64,000 bases of DNA. Source: a virus. The notes under the pieces were generated by a model that made no database searches, had not been told where the DNA came from, and saw only the letters and a program-made list of their open reading frames with translations. Where the stretch lies: the IMG/VR virus record IMGVR_UViG_3300019458_000032, positions 1-64,000 of that record. One strand, given 5' to 3'. Both the position numbers and the translations under genes were made by a program. Below are positions 14,003-23,154 of the stretch, one piece after another. Positions within the stretch are counted from its first letter, which is position 1. Every line of letters begins with the position of its first letter.

Positions 14003-14350
14003 ATGGATATTCAATTTTACCACCATAAAACTGGACCAAGTCGATTCACTGCCTGTGTAGAAGTTCCCGAACGTGAAATGCTCGAAAATCTCATCAGAAT
14101 AGACACCTACAAGAATATCGTTATTCCAATCGGTTTTTCATTTGTACATCCTAATGATAAATATGTTAAAGAACAAGGTCGTCTGTTATCTGGTGATAGA
14201 CTTGTAAATGAATTTTTCAATTTAACCCATGTTGTATACAAAAATGAGCATCAGTGTACGGAACTTCATTTACAAAACGAATCTACTATGGTAGTATTAG
14301 AGTTACATCCTAATAGAAAAAGAGCTTATTTAATAAAGGTAGAAATTTAA
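14003..14350 (+). CDS. hypothetical protein, 115 aa, first gene after structured RNA
   Basis: ATG 14003 follows TAGGAG by about 5 bases; a longer frame from 13967 runs through the terminator and is rejected. The product has an alternating strand/helix look (IQFYHHKTGPSRFTACVEV, VIPIGFSFVHPND) without a recognised family. It is followed 2 bases later by the primase-helicase. Confidence 0.65.
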   Translation: MDIQFYHHKTGPSRFTACVEVPEREMLENLIRIDTYKNIVIPIGFSFVHPNDKYVKEQGRLLSGDRLVNEFFNLTHVVYKNEHQCTELHLQNESTMVVLELHPNRKRAYLIKVEI

Positions 14351-14352
14351 TT

Positions 14353-16317
14353 ATGTCAGAAACAAAATATATTCGTGTTACAAAGGGTTTAAACGATAAA
14401 GGTATTCTGGTTTCACCTGAAGACTATAAAGCCCTGGATTTACAACCCGATCAAGATTATTATTCAAGCATTCATTATTATAATGAACTTCAATTTAGAA
14501 AATTTAAAGAAACTGGATCTATTTCTGGAATTACTGATGTCAAAACTGATAAACTAGTATTTGATTTGGATTATAAAACAGATTTAGAAGTAGCTCGTCA
14601 AGATACTCTAACCATTGTAAAACGTTTAGAAGATATTGGAATCAATAAATCTAAGATTCAATTTTACTTTTCGGGTCAAAAAGGTTTTACGGTTGTTGTG
14701 AATCTTAAACAATATTTGAGCCCTGAACGTCTAGCAAACATCGCTTTAAATGTTATTGGTAAGAACATTAAAACTCTCGATACATCTTTGTATAATGCTT
14801 CAAGACTACTGAGGGTTCCAAATACTCGACATCCTGTTACTGGGTTATTTAAAATTCCTCTAACTTTTAATCAACTTTCTAAACTTAAAATAGAAACAAT
14901 AAAAGAAAATGCAGTTAGACCAGGTTCAACCCCACCTGTTACAGAATCTGTTGAATTATCTGAAGAACTCATTAAAGAAGAATTAAAGGCTGAAGAAAAA
15001 ACTCAATTAGAATCTAGGGCCTATTCTTTAGAATTAACTAAGAAACCTTCTCAATGGAAGAATTGTAAATGGTCATTACTACAAGGTAACTTCGATAGTG
15101 GTGAACGTCATAATGCTCTTATGGTTATCGCAGCAACTTGTCGCGGTTTAGGTTATGACAAAAACACAACATATTATATGTGTAAATCTGCTTTAAAGAA
15201 ACAAGCAGCTAGAACTGGTTATGATGAATTTTCAAAAGAAGAATTATATAAGAACATTATTGAACAATCTGTATTCAAAGATAACTGGGAAGGGGGTCAA
15301 TTTTCCTGTAAAACTTCTGGGTGGTTACAAAGTTATTGTAATCGTTTAGGCGAACATAAATGTAAAGATCGTGAAGTTGAAGACAAACCATGTGTTAATT
15401 TTGACGACATGACTACAAACTTTTTAACATATGCTAAAGACTTTGAGAAGAATGTCATTAGAACCGGAATTAAGGGACTAGATAATCATTTAATTCTTTG
15501 TACTTCAACTCTAAATGGATTGCTTGGAAATCCTGGCAGTGGTAAGACCACAATGGCCTTAAATTATCTACGTAATACGTCTTTAAGCGACATTCCTTCG
15601 GTCTTTTTGAGCTTGGACATGGGTATGCCCCTTGTATACGGAAAACTCATCCAGAAACGTTTGGGGCTGTCTTTTGAGAAGGTTATGGAACTCTTTAGAG
15701 ATAAACCCAGTGATCTTAAAGATGTTGTATCAGATATTAAAAAAGAATATAAGAACGTTGGGTTTAATTTTAGATCAGGTTTAACTGTGCCCGATATTAA
15801 AACGGTTATAAAAGAACATGAAGAAACTTTGGGCGGGAAAAAGGTTAAACTTCTTGTAATTGACTATCTCGAATGTTTAGCTGGACCTTATTCCGATGCA
15901 ACTGCCAATTTTGGATTTATTGCTAATCAACTTAAAGATCTTGCTAATGAAATGGAAATCTGTATTCTATTATTACTTCAAACTCAAAAACATTCTACCC
16001 CCGATATTGCAGATCCACTCTTGAGTTTAAAGGGAGTTAAAGGGTCATCCATTATTGAACAAAGTTGTACAGTGATTCTAACCCTTTGGAGAGAGGGATA
16101 CAATCCAAAACACGTTGAAGATGATAAGTATATTTCATTTGCTATTGTAAAGAATAGATTTGGAAGTCTTTGGAGTGGAGATTTCGGGTGGAATCCTGTA
16201 TCAGGTGATATCACTGGACTTACAGAAGAGCAGAAATGGGAGCTTGAGAACTTTAAAGAACGTAAAGTTAATGAAAAAGCTGAAAATGAAGCAAAAAAGA
16301 AAGAAGAATGGTCATAA
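14353..16317 (+). CDS. primase-helicase fusion (AEP-like primase plus DnaB/RecA-type helicase)
   Basis: The N-terminal part resembles archaeo-eukaryotic primases: LVFDLDYK (Asp71, Asp73), QFYFSGQKGFTVVVN with the Ser-Gly-x-Lys-Gly motif, a further Asp near 143, and ASRLLRVPNTRHPVTGLFKIPL. A middle segment (ERHNALMVIAATCRGLGYD) is a PriCT-like helical domain. The C-terminal part is a RecA-fold helicase with Walker A GNPGSGKTT around residue 395, VFLSLDMG, Walker B KLLVIDYLECL, a sensor LLLQTQKH and a VKGSSIIEQSC helix. The 654-residue enzyme would both unwind and prime at the replication fork. It lies upstream of the AAA+ protein and DNA polymerase. Confidence 0.88.
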   Translation: MSETKYIRVTKGLNDKGILVSPEDYKALDLQPDQDYYSSIHYYNELQFRKFKETGSISGITDVKTDKLVFDLDYKTDLEVARQDTLTIVKRLEDIGINKSKIQFYFSGQKGFTVVVNLKQYLSPERLANIALNVIGKNIKTLDTSLYNASRLLRVPNTRHPVTGLFKIPLTFNQLSKLKIETIKENAVRPGSTPPVTESVELSEELIKEELKAEEKTQLESRAYSLELTKKPSQWKNCKWSLLQGNFDSGERHNALMVIAATCRGLGYDKNTTYYMCKSALKKQAARTGYDEFSKEELYKNIIEQSVFKDNWEGGQFSCKTSGWLQSYCNRLGEHKCKDREVEDKPCVNFDDMTTNFLTYAKDFEKNVIRTGIKGLDNHLILCTSTLNGLLGNPGSGKTTMALNYLRNTSLSDIPSVFLSLDMGMPLVYGKLIQKRLGLSFEKVMELFRDKPSDLKDVVSDIKKEYKNVGFNFRSGLTVPDIKTVIKEHEETLGGKKVKLLVIDYLECLAGPYSDATANFGFIANQLKDLANEMEICILLLLQTQKHSTPDIADPLLSLKGVKGSSIIEQSCTVILTLWREGYNPKHVEDDKYISFAIVKNRFGSLWSGDFGWNPVSGDITGLTEEQKWELENFKERKVNEKAENEAKKKEEWS

Positions 16318-16691
16318 TGAAAAAAGTTATCATAGCTGGTTCTAGAACTTTACTTCCCTCGGTAGGATTTATAGAAAGATCTTTAAGAATGGTAGGATTA
16401 ACTGACAATCAATATCGCATTATAAGTGGAAATGCATATGGTGTAGATCAGGTTGGAGAAGCGTTGGCAAAAGAATCCGGTTGGCCCTTCGAAATCTTTC
16501 CGGCTGATTGGGAAACTCATGGAAAATCCGCCGGTCCTATTAGAAATAAAGAAATGGCTCATTATGCAGATATTTTACTTTTAATATGGGACGGAAAATC
16601 AAAAGGTTCTTTAAATATGAAAAAGAATATGCTTAATTTAGGTAAACCAGTTCACGAAATAATTATCAAAAGAGATTGGAATTTGACATGA
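16317..16691 (+). CDS. SLOG-superfamily (DUF2493-like) nucleotide-binding protein, 124 aa
   Basis: KKVIIAGSRTLLPS, RIISGNAYGVDQVGEALAKE, FPADWETHGKSAGPIRNKEMAHYADILLLIWDGKSKGS are the characteristic blocks of the YspA/DUF2493 branch of the SLOG fold. These bind nucleotides or related ligands, and some are linked to nucleotide-derived signalling. The role in phages is not established. ATG 16317 overlaps the helicase stop. Confidence 0.85.
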   Translation: MKKVIIAGSRTLLPSVGFIERSLRMVGLTDNQYRIISGNAYGVDQVGEALAKESGWPFEIFPADWETHGKSAGPIRNKEMAHYADILLLIWDGKSKGSLNMKKNMLNLGKPVHEIIIKRDWNLT

Positions 16692-16987
16692 CAATATTCA
16701 ATGATACCTTTATTGGAAAAGAAGTTGAGATTGTGACAAATTTTGCTCAAAAAACACACCATGAATCTGAAGAAGGGTCTTATATTGAAGAAGGCCCAAT
16801 TGTATTTCGTGGATTTCTTGTAGGAGTTGATGAGGATCATTATTTGCTAGGAGAAACTCTAGATAAGGTTACAGATTGGATTCCTAAATCAGCATGTTTA
16901 AAAGGTGGACTTTCTAGACAAGAGGAAAGTGGTGCAAATTTAGATGACATTTTTGATAATATGCCAACAGGTGGTGGATTAAATTGA
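16688..16987 (+). CDS. hypothetical acidic protein, 99 aa
   Basis: ATG overlaps the previous stop (ATGA). A beta-rich first half (GKEVEIVTNFAQKT, GFLVGVDEDHYLLGETLDKVTDWIPK) suggests a small SH3/Sm-like barrel; the tail is Gly/Asp-rich. Its place in the replication block suggests an accessory role, not proven. Confidence 0.65.
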   Translation: MTIFNDTFIGKEVEIVTNFAQKTHHESEEGSYIEEGPIVFRGFLVGVDEDHYLLGETLDKVTDWIPKSACLKGGLSRQEESGANLDDIFDNMPTGGGLN

Positions 16988-17301
16988 AATATTTGTTGTT
17001 AATTGCAACATCTTTATTTATTCTTTCTTGTGGTGGACCTCAAGGAGCAACAGGACCACAAGGAGAACCTGGTGTATCTCCCATACCAGAACCAATTAAA
17101 TTTTGTCCAAGTTATACAGGGAAATATCCTGGACCCTTCCCCGAATATGGGATTTGTTTATCAGGTAATATATATGCAGTCTATTGGGATAACAAAAATG
17201 CATGGTTAGCTCAAGTTTATCCAGGTCGTTATAAATCAACTTCAACAAGTGCTCCTTGCACCTTTACAGTTGAACCAAATTGTGTTATAAAGGAAGAATG
17301 A
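16984..17301 (+). CDS. predicted lipoprotein with collagen-like repeats, 105 aa, TTG start
   Basis: TTG at 16984 overlaps the previous stop (TTGA). The N-terminus MKYLLLIATSLFILSC is a signal peptide ending in a lipobox with Cys16 as the lipidation site. It is followed at once by Gly-X-Y triplets (GPQGATGPQGEPG). The mature domain has four further Cys, probably two disulfides (FCPS, ICLS, APCTF, NCVI). This would sit in the inner leaflet-facing or outer membrane of a Gram-negative host. A superinfection-exclusion role is a reasonable guess; phage lipoproteins often do this. It is odd to find it among replication genes. Confidence 0.75.
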   Translation: MKYLLLIATSLFILSCGGPQGATGPQGEPGVSPIPEPIKFCPSYTGKYPGPFPEYGICLSGNIYAVYWDNKNAWLAQVYPGRYKSTSTSAPCTFTVEPNCVIKEE

Positions 17302-17462
17302 AGATACCATTTGGACCATATGAAGACACTGAAGTTAAAGATCTCCCTGTATCATATTGTGAAAAGTTATTAACTAAAATCGATATACGAGATAAAAGAT
17401 TAAGGGCTGAGTTAGAAGAAAGAATAAAAATTCCAAATATAAAGGATGAAGAAAATGAGTGA
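17298..17462 (+). CDS. DUF3820-like small protein, 54 aa
   Basis: ATG 17298 overlaps the lipoprotein stop. The sequence MKIPFGPYEDTEVKDLPVSYCEKLL matches the short DUF3820-like motif (M-x-FG-x-Y ... L-x-DLP-x-x-Y) also seen at the end of some phage exonucleases. It may be a nucleic-acid-binding or protein-interaction module. It overlaps the AAA+ gene by 8 bases. Confidence 0.65.
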   Translation: MKIPFGPYEDTEVKDLPVSYCEKLLTKIDIRDKRLRAELEERIKIPNIKDEENE

Positions 17463-18462
17463 TTCTGTAGAAGATGCTAAAGATTTTGTTGAATTAACTG
17501 AATCTAGATCAAAAACAATATCTAGATTAGACGCCATTTTCGGTAAATCAACTCAACCTTCATTGTCAATACCCAGTGATGAAGAAGATAATGAATCATC
17601 TCCTGGTACACCAGTTCAATATCAATTATATAGAAATGGATATTCTCCCACAAATCAAACTGTTAAAAAACTTCCATCCGGCTGTTATGAAATTACGGCA
17701 GATAATAATTGTGTATATGTTTATCCTGCCCCTAAACCAACTGGACTTCTTTTAGAACTTCCTGAAATGAGATCAGAAGAAGTTATTAACGTGATTGAAA
17801 ATTTTTGGAATTCAGAAAAAGATTATAAAGAAGGAAATGAATTTGTTGTTGGTGGTGCAGCATTTAAGGCGGGCATCATGTTGTATGGTCCTCCAGGATC
17901 GGGGAAAACTTCCGTTATTAAAATTGTCTCTAATAAACTTATTGAAAGAGGGGGGACGGTTTTTTATGCATCTGGAAATCCAAATTTAATTATGGGATTT
18001 CTAGAGAATTTTTCTCAAATTGAAACCAATCGTAAATGTGTAGTTGTTTTAGAAGATATTGATAGTTTAATTATGAATTGGGGAGAAAGTATATATCTTG
18101 CTATGTTGGATAGTGCTAAATCTATAGATAATGTATTATTTATTGCGACCACAAACTATCCCGATAGATTAGATCCAAGAATTTATAATAGACCAGGTAG
18201 ATTCAGTCATGTAATTAAAGTTGGGTTGCCAACAGAAAAAGCTCGCGAAGCTTATTTAAAGGCGATTCTTAAAGATCATCGTGATGTAGAATATATTGTA
18301 AAACATACTGATAATTTTAGTGTGGATCATCTAACGGCTCTTGTTAACTCAACTTATCGAGAAAAAAAGGATCTTAAAAACGAGATCACTAGACTTCGTA
18401 CTCTCTTCAAAGTTCCTAAATCAGAAGAAGATAAAACTATGGGGATAGGTAGTGACATCTGA
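17455..18462 (+). CDS. AAA+ ATPase, 335 aa
   Basis: After a disordered acidic N-terminus and a small beta-rich domain (to about residue 95), the AAA+ core has Walker A GPPGSGKT (145-152), Walker B VVVLEDID (196-203), sensor 1 ATTN (231-234) and a second-region NRPGRF (245-250) containing candidate arginine fingers. The core is of the Bcs1/FtsH/katanin type rather than a clamp loader or DnaC. ATG 17455 is chosen after GGATGAAG. It overlaps the DNA polymerase gene by 11 bases, so a remodelling function in replication is likely but not shown. Confidence 0.85.
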   Translation: MSDSVEDAKDFVELTESRSKTISRLDAIFGKSTQPSLSIPSDEEDNESSPGTPVQYQLYRNGYSPTNQTVKKLPSGCYEITADNNCVYVYPAPKPTGLLLELPEMRSEEVINVIENFWNSEKDYKEGNEFVVGGAAFKAGIMLYGPPGSGKTSVIKIVSNKLIERGGTVFYASGNPNLIMGFLENFSQIETNRKCVVVLEDIDSLIMNWGESIYLAMLDSAKSIDNVLFIATTNYPDRLDPRIYNRPGRFSHVIKVGLPTEKAREAYLKAILKDHRDVEYIVKHTDNFSVDHLTALVNSTYREKKDLKNEITRLRTLFKVPKSEEDKTMGIGSDI

Positions 18463-20626
18463 ACATGATTTAATCTACGGTAAAGCTTCCGTGGATCGAA
18501 TTGTTAATATTGAAGTCACTGACGATGTTGCAGAGATTTATCGTGAATTAGAAGATGGTTCTATAAATGTCACTGTAGTTCCTAATAAATTTTGGATATT
18601 AGCTAATCAGCAATTGGATAGAAATTTTGTAAGACTCAAGGGTGATCTTCATTATAAATGGGGTCGTCAATTTTCAGAACGTAAACAATTCTCTCAATTC
18701 AGATATTTTACTAAACAACGTGATGAGGATATATTTTCTGTATATGATGCGAAAGAAGCTTTAATGCTTAAAGATGGTTATACATATTATAAAAATATGA
18801 GACCACAAGATGTATCAATTCTATCATTCGATATTGAAACAACATCATTAGATCCAAATATTCCAGAAGCCACAGTTCTTCTTATTTCTAATACACTTAG
18901 AAAGAATGGAAAGATTGAGAAGAAATTATTTTCTTTTGAAGATTCTGGAAGTGCTGGGCAAATGATAGAGGACTGGTGTGATTGGGTAAGAAAAGTTAAT
19001 CCAGCTATTATATGTGGACACAATATTTTTTCTTTTGATTTACCATATTTAAATTCTATTGCTGAAAAATGTGAAGTCGAATTAAAATTGGGTCGCAATG
19101 GAAATATTGTTAAATTTGATAAGTTTGAATCACAAAAAAGAATAGATCAAACTAGAGATCAGAATTATAAACGTTCTCATATTTATGGTAGAGAAATTAT
19201 TGATACAATGTTTCTTGCGATTGATTATGATATTTCAAAAAAATATGAATCATATGCATTAAAGAAAATCATTGCTCAAGAAGGTTTAGAGAAAAAAGAT
19301 CGTGTATTTTATGATGCCGCTAAAATTAGAGTTAATTATAAAGATCCTGTAGAATGGACTAAAATAAAAGAATATTGTAAAGATGACGCAGATGATGCAT
19401 TAGCACTCTTTGATTTAATGTCTGCACCCTTTTTCTATATGACTCAATCTGTTCCTAAATCATTTGAATTGATGATTCAATCTGCAACCGGATCAAAAAT
19501 TAATTCTGTAATGATGAGAGCTTATTTACAACAAGGACATAGTCTTCCAAAAACAAATCCAGTTGTTGCATATCAAGGTGCAATATCTTTAGGTAAAGAA
19601 AATGCTGGAGTATTTAATAATGTTTGGAAAGTTGACGTTGCAAGTCTATATCCTTCAATTATGATTGAATATGAAGTTTGTGATAAAGCTAAAGATCCAA
19701 ATGAATACTTTAAAACTCTTGTGAGGGTGTTTACGGAAAAAAGATTAGAATATAAAAAGAAAGCTAAAGAGGATAAATATTATGATGATCTCCAGGCCGC
19801 GTTCAAAATATTCATTAACAGTGCTTATGGTTTCCTTGGCACTCAAGGGCTATCGTTTAACTCTCCATCTAATGCGTCGTTTATCACAGAAAAAGGGAGA
19901 GAGATTCTTAACAAGGCAATTGCTTGGGCAGCCGATCAAAACCTTCAACTTGTCAATGCCGATACAGATTCTATTTCTGTTACTGAGAAAGATGGCTCAT
20001 ATATTTCTGTGGATAAACGCAAAGCTTTACTTCAAAGCTTATGTTCTCTATACCCTAGCAGAATCTCATGGGAAGACGACGGATATTATACAAAAGTAAT
20101 TACGGTTGGAACGAAAAATTATATCTTAAAGAAAGAAGATGGTAAAGTAACTATTAAAGGTTCTGCATTAAAAGGTAAAACTCGTGAACCCGCATTAAAT
20201 GAATTCATGAATAAAATGATTGATAAACTTCTAAATAATGATACAAATTATTTATCATTGTATTATGAATATGTTAAAGAAATATTACAAATTAAAGATA
20301 TTACTCGTTGGGTAATGAGAAAATCTATTTCTGAAAATACAATAAAATCTACACGTCTTAATGAAACAAAGATTATAGATGCCATTAAAGGAACAGAATA
20401 TAGAGAAGGTGATAGAGTTTACATGTTCTTTAAATCTGACGACACTCTTTGTTTACTTGAAAAATATGATGGTGATTATTCTAGAGAAAGATTTTTAGAA
20501 AAACTTTATAATACAGTTGAAATATTACATTTGGTAATAGATGTAAATCAATTTCCAGATCTAAGTCTAGCAAAGAAAACTATCATGAAAAGATATCATA
20601 TTGACTTGGATAATTTTACATTATGA
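18452..20626 (+). CDS. family-B DNA polymerase with 3'-5' exonuclease
   Basis: The exonuclease domain has LSFDIETTSLD (Asp127, Glu129), CGHNIFSFDLPYL and YCKDDADDALAL (Exo III). The polymerase domain has motif A KVDVASLYPSIMIEYE near residue 393, motif B KIFINSAYGFLGTQG near 451 and motif C VNADTDSIS near 502. All catalytic acids are present. At 724 residues it is about the size of compact phage PolB enzymes, with no inserted intein or endonuclease. The GTG start is set by GGGGATAGG just upstream and overlaps the AAA+ gene. It is the replicative polymerase of this phage. Confidence 0.95.
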   Translation: MTSEHDLIYGKASVDRIVNIEVTDDVAEIYRELEDGSINVTVVPNKFWILANQQLDRNFVRLKGDLHYKWGRQFSERKQFSQFRYFTKQRDEDIFSVYDAKEALMLKDGYTYYKNMRPQDVSILSFDIETTSLDPNIPEATVLLISNTLRKNGKIEKKLFSFEDSGSAGQMIEDWCDWVRKVNPAIICGHNIFSFDLPYLNSIAEKCEVELKLGRNGNIVKFDKFESQKRIDQTRDQNYKRSHIYGREIIDTMFLAIDYDISKKYESYALKKIIAQEGLEKKDRVFYDAAKIRVNYKDPVEWTKIKEYCKDDADDALALFDLMSAPFFYMTQSVPKSFELMIQSATGSKINSVMMRAYLQQGHSLPKTNPVVAYQGAISLGKENAGVFNNVWKVDVASLYPSIMIEYEVCDKAKDPNEYFKTLVRVFTEKRLEYKKKAKEDKYYDDLQAAFKIFINSAYGFLGTQGLSFNSPSNASFITEKGREILNKAIAWAADQNLQLVNADTDSISVTEKDGSYISVDKRKALLQSLCSLYPSRISWEDDGYYTKVITVGTKNYILKKEDGKVTIKGSALKGKTREPALNEFMNKMIDKLLNNDTNYLSLYYEYVKEILQIKDITRWVMRKSISENTIKSTRLNETKIIDAIKGTEYREGDRVYMFFKSDDTLCLLEKYDGDYSRERFLEKLYNTVEILHLVIDVNQFPDLSLAKKTIMKRYHIDLDNFTL

Positions 20627-21561
20627 AGTTTCCTAGAGAAGAAATTAATTTTATTTTCGACGACGGGGGAGTTGGAGATAACGTGGCGAGAATGCCTTGT
20701 TTACGTTATATCAAGGATCATTTTCCATGGGTTACTCCTTACTTATGGACACCAGATTACTTTCTAGAATTTGCTCGTAATATTGCTCCAGACATTAAAA
20801 TTTATCCTTTTTCTCAAGGGTATAAGAAATTTAAAGATAAAATACCTGGAAGACAAACTACAATGAAACATCATGATACTCTTTCAACACATTTAACAGA
20901 TCATGCATTCCATGTATTAGCTAATAGACAAGTTAAGATTGAAAATAAAAATTATCTACCCTTAAGAAATATAGATGGTATAGATATTACAAGATTTAAT
21001 CTTCCAAAAGAATATGTTGTAATGACAACAGGATTTACTGCTCCTATAAGAGAATTTTTACCCCAAAAGGTTAACACAATTGTACAATATTTAAATGAAA
21101 GAAATATGTCTGTAGTATTTCTTGGAAGTAAGCAAGCAATAACTGGTGGTATGTCTCAAGACATTACTGGTAATTTTAACACAGAAATAGATTATTCTAA
21201 AGGTTTAAATCTTGTTGATCAAACTTCACTTCTTGAAGCTGCTAAAATTATAGCCCAATCTAAAGCAATTATTGGATTGGATAATGGACTTCTACATCTT
21301 GCTGCATGTAGTGATGTACCTATTATAGGTGGATTCACAAGTGTAGATCCATGGCTTAGGAATCCCTATCGTCATAATGAATTAGGTTGGAATTGTTATA
21401 ATGTAGTTCCACCTGACTCTGAACCTGAGAAGTTCTTTCAATCCAGAATGGATTTTCTGTATGAACATGATTATAGATATAGTTTTTATAAAAATAATAA
21501 TTTAATTGAGAGTCTACCAACAGAAGATTTTATTAAATATCTAGAAGAGGTTTTGAAATGA
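20623..21561 (+). CDS. GT9 (heptosyltransferase-like) glycosyltransferase
   Basis: The N-terminal GGVGDNVARMPCLRYIKDHFP resembles the GDxxxTTPxLRxLK-type start of ADP-heptose:LPS heptosyltransferases. The C-terminal Rossmann half has VVMTTGF, VVFLGSKQA and the GT9 signature AKAIIGLDNGLLHLAACSDVPIIGGF. In bacteria GT9 enzymes add heptose to the LPS core. In a phage it could alter host surface glycans or glycosylate a phage product. It starts the sugar cassette immediately after the polymerase gene (ATGA overlap). Confidence 0.8.
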   Translation: MKFPREEINFIFDDGGVGDNVARMPCLRYIKDHFPWVTPYLWTPDYFLEFARNIAPDIKIYPFSQGYKKFKDKIPGRQTTMKHHDTLSTHLTDHAFHVLANRQVKIENKNYLPLRNIDGIDITRFNLPKEYVVMTTGFTAPIREFLPQKVNTIVQYLNERNMSVVFLGSKQAITGGMSQDITGNFNTEIDYSKGLNLVDQTSLLEAAKIIAQSKAIIGLDNGLLHLAACSDVPIIGGFTSVDPWLRNPYRHNELGWNCYNVVPPDSEPEKFFQSRMDFLYEHDYRYSFYKNNNLIESLPTEDFIKYLEEVLK

Positions 21562-22112
21562 GAAATGTTGGTGGGGAGAGTCGTAAGACTTATCAACAGA
21601 AATTAGATTCAGGCTTCTTCACTAAATGGATGTCGGGTGTAGGAATTGACATAGGCTACAAAGGTTACGAACAAAATGTTGTCTCAATCCTAGAAACGGC
21701 CCAAGGCATTGATATGGACACACCAGGCTATGACGGTAAAACTCTTCCATTTCTTGACAAATCTATGGATTATGTGTATAGTAGTCATACATTAGAACAT
21801 ATCCTTGATTATAAACAAGCTATACAGGAGTGGTTCAGAGTTATAAAAATTGGTGGATATATAATCACAGTTGTACCGCATCAATGGTTATACGAAAAAA
21901 AGAAAGAACTCCCAAGTCAGTTCAACGGAGACCACCGTCGCTTCTATTTGGCATCATCGCTTCTCAAAGAATTTGAAGATTCATTAGAAGTTAATAGTTT
22001 TAGAGTTAGACATTTAAGAGAAAATGATGAAGGTCATAATTATAACGATCCTCCCGAAGTACATGGTAGATGGTTATATGAAATTGAACTTGTTATAGAG
22101 AGGATAAAATGA
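21558..22112 (+). CDS. class I SAM-dependent methyltransferase, 184 aa
   Basis: Motif I GVGIDIGYKG (residues 27-36), AQGIDMDTPG (acidic end of strand 2), LPFLDKSMDYVYSSHTLEHILD (motif with post-strand 4 His-Glu-His) and EWFRVIKIGGYIITVVPH form a standard UbiE/small-molecule type Rossmann methyltransferase. The HTLEH string is typical of sugar or lipid O-methyltransferases. Lying between two glycosyltransferases, it may methylate a glycan. ATGA junctions on both sides. Confidence 0.85.
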   Translation: MRNVGGESRKTYQQKLDSGFFTKWMSGVGIDIGYKGYEQNVVSILETAQGIDMDTPGYDGKTLPFLDKSMDYVYSSHTLEHILDYKQAIQEWFRVIKIGGYIITVVPHQWLYEKKKELPSQFNGDHRRFYLASSLLKEFEDSLEVNSFRVRHLRENDEGHNYNDPPEVHGRWLYEIELVIERIK

Positions 22113-22558
22113 AAATATTTCCTTGGTTAGTAATTGGCAAATGGGTTAATGTTGTTTTTGGGTCTGGATATTTAAAACGACTAATAATTTTTGAATGTAA
22201 ATATTTATTCAGTATTTATTTAAATATTTGAAAAACAATTGAACATGATAGATTCCATACACATGCATTTTCATCCATTAGTTTTATGATGATGGGAGAA
22301 TATGATGAAGAACGTCTTTTAGAAAATGGAAAAATTATAAAATATACTATAAAAGCTCCATTTATTCGTTTTATCAGTCGTAGTAATAATCATCGTATGT
22401 TAGAGGCCAGAGGATTAACGATTTCAATGTCAATTACTGGACCTTGGGACAAAATATGGTCTGAAACTTTAATTAAAGATAAAAATAAAAGATTTTTAAC
22501 ATGGGGACGTAAAGTATTATTTGAAGAAAAACCAAATGACAAAAGAATTACAGGATAA
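22109..22558 (+). pseudogene. cupin-like gene interrupted by one in-frame TGA
   Basis: ATG 22109 follows GAGAGG and overlaps the methyltransferase stop, so it is the natural start. The frame runs 40 codons to TGA 22229-22231 and then continues, in the same frame, for 108 codons to TAA at 22558. The downstream part has KTIEHDRFHTHAFSSISF, MMMGEYDEE, and SITGPWDKIW, matching cupin-fold proteins with the H-D-x-x-x-H metal motif found in sugar-related operons. The upstream YLKRLIIFECKYLFSIYL matches the family N-terminus. TGG to TGA (Trp41) is the simplest explanation. A truncated product from ATG 22286 is possible but would lack the first metal-binding residues. Confidence 0.7.
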
Positions 22559-22560
22559 AT

Positions 22561-23154
22561 ATGAATAGAGTTATTATACGTTATAAAAGAGCTAAAAATA
22601 TAATAGGAAAAAGATATAATAGATTGGTAGTTTTAGAACAAAATGGTTGGAAAGAATTAACAAATAATAGAACCGCAATATGGAAATGTCTATGTGATTG
22701 TGGAAATATTGTTGATGTACCATTAACTTATTTAAATGTAGAAAGTACAGGAAGTTGTGGATGTTTACAAAAAGAAGTTGCCGCCAGAAATGGAAGGGCT
22801 AATTTTAAAGGTGATGAGATCTCTGGTTTTAATAAAATTAAAGGTGAATATAAAAAAAGAGCAAAACTTAAAAATATGGATTTCGATTTAACGGATGAAC
22901 AAATAAGAATTTTATTTACAGATAAATGTTATTATTGTGAAGCTGAACCAAAACAAATATCTAGAGTTAATGCTATTGAACAAAGAGGTTTATTTCTATA
23001 TAATGGTATTGATAGAGTTGATAACACTAAAGGGTATACTTTAGAAAATTCAGTTAGTTGTTGTAAATATTGTAATACTGCTAAACATGATTTAACCGTT
23101 GAACAATTTATAAATCATATGAAATTAATTTTAAAAACTTTGGAGTCAAAATGA
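22561..23154 (+). CDS. HNH endonuclease with N-terminal zinc finger, 197 aa
   Basis: The first 85 residues (GKRYNRLVVLEQNGW, WKCLCDCGNIVDVPLTYL, STGSCGCLQKE) form the Cys-rich DNA-binding module frequent in phage HNH homing endonucleases. The C-terminal half has CYYCEAEP, YNGIDRVDN and SCCKYCNTAKHDLTVEQF, an HNH-type nuclease with two Cys-X2-Cys zinc pairs. Such genes are mobile; its place inside the sugar cassette directly after a broken gene suggests insertion there. Confidence 0.85.
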   Translation: MNRVIIRYKRAKNIIGKRYNRLVVLEQNGWKELTNNRTAIWKCLCDCGNIVDVPLTYLNVESTGSCGCLQKEVAARNGRANFKGDEISGFNKIKGEYKKRAKLKNMDFDLTDEQIRILFTDKCYYCEAEPKQISRVNAIEQRGLFLYNGIDRVDNTKGYTLENSVSCCKYCNTAKHDLTVEQFINHMKLILKTLESK

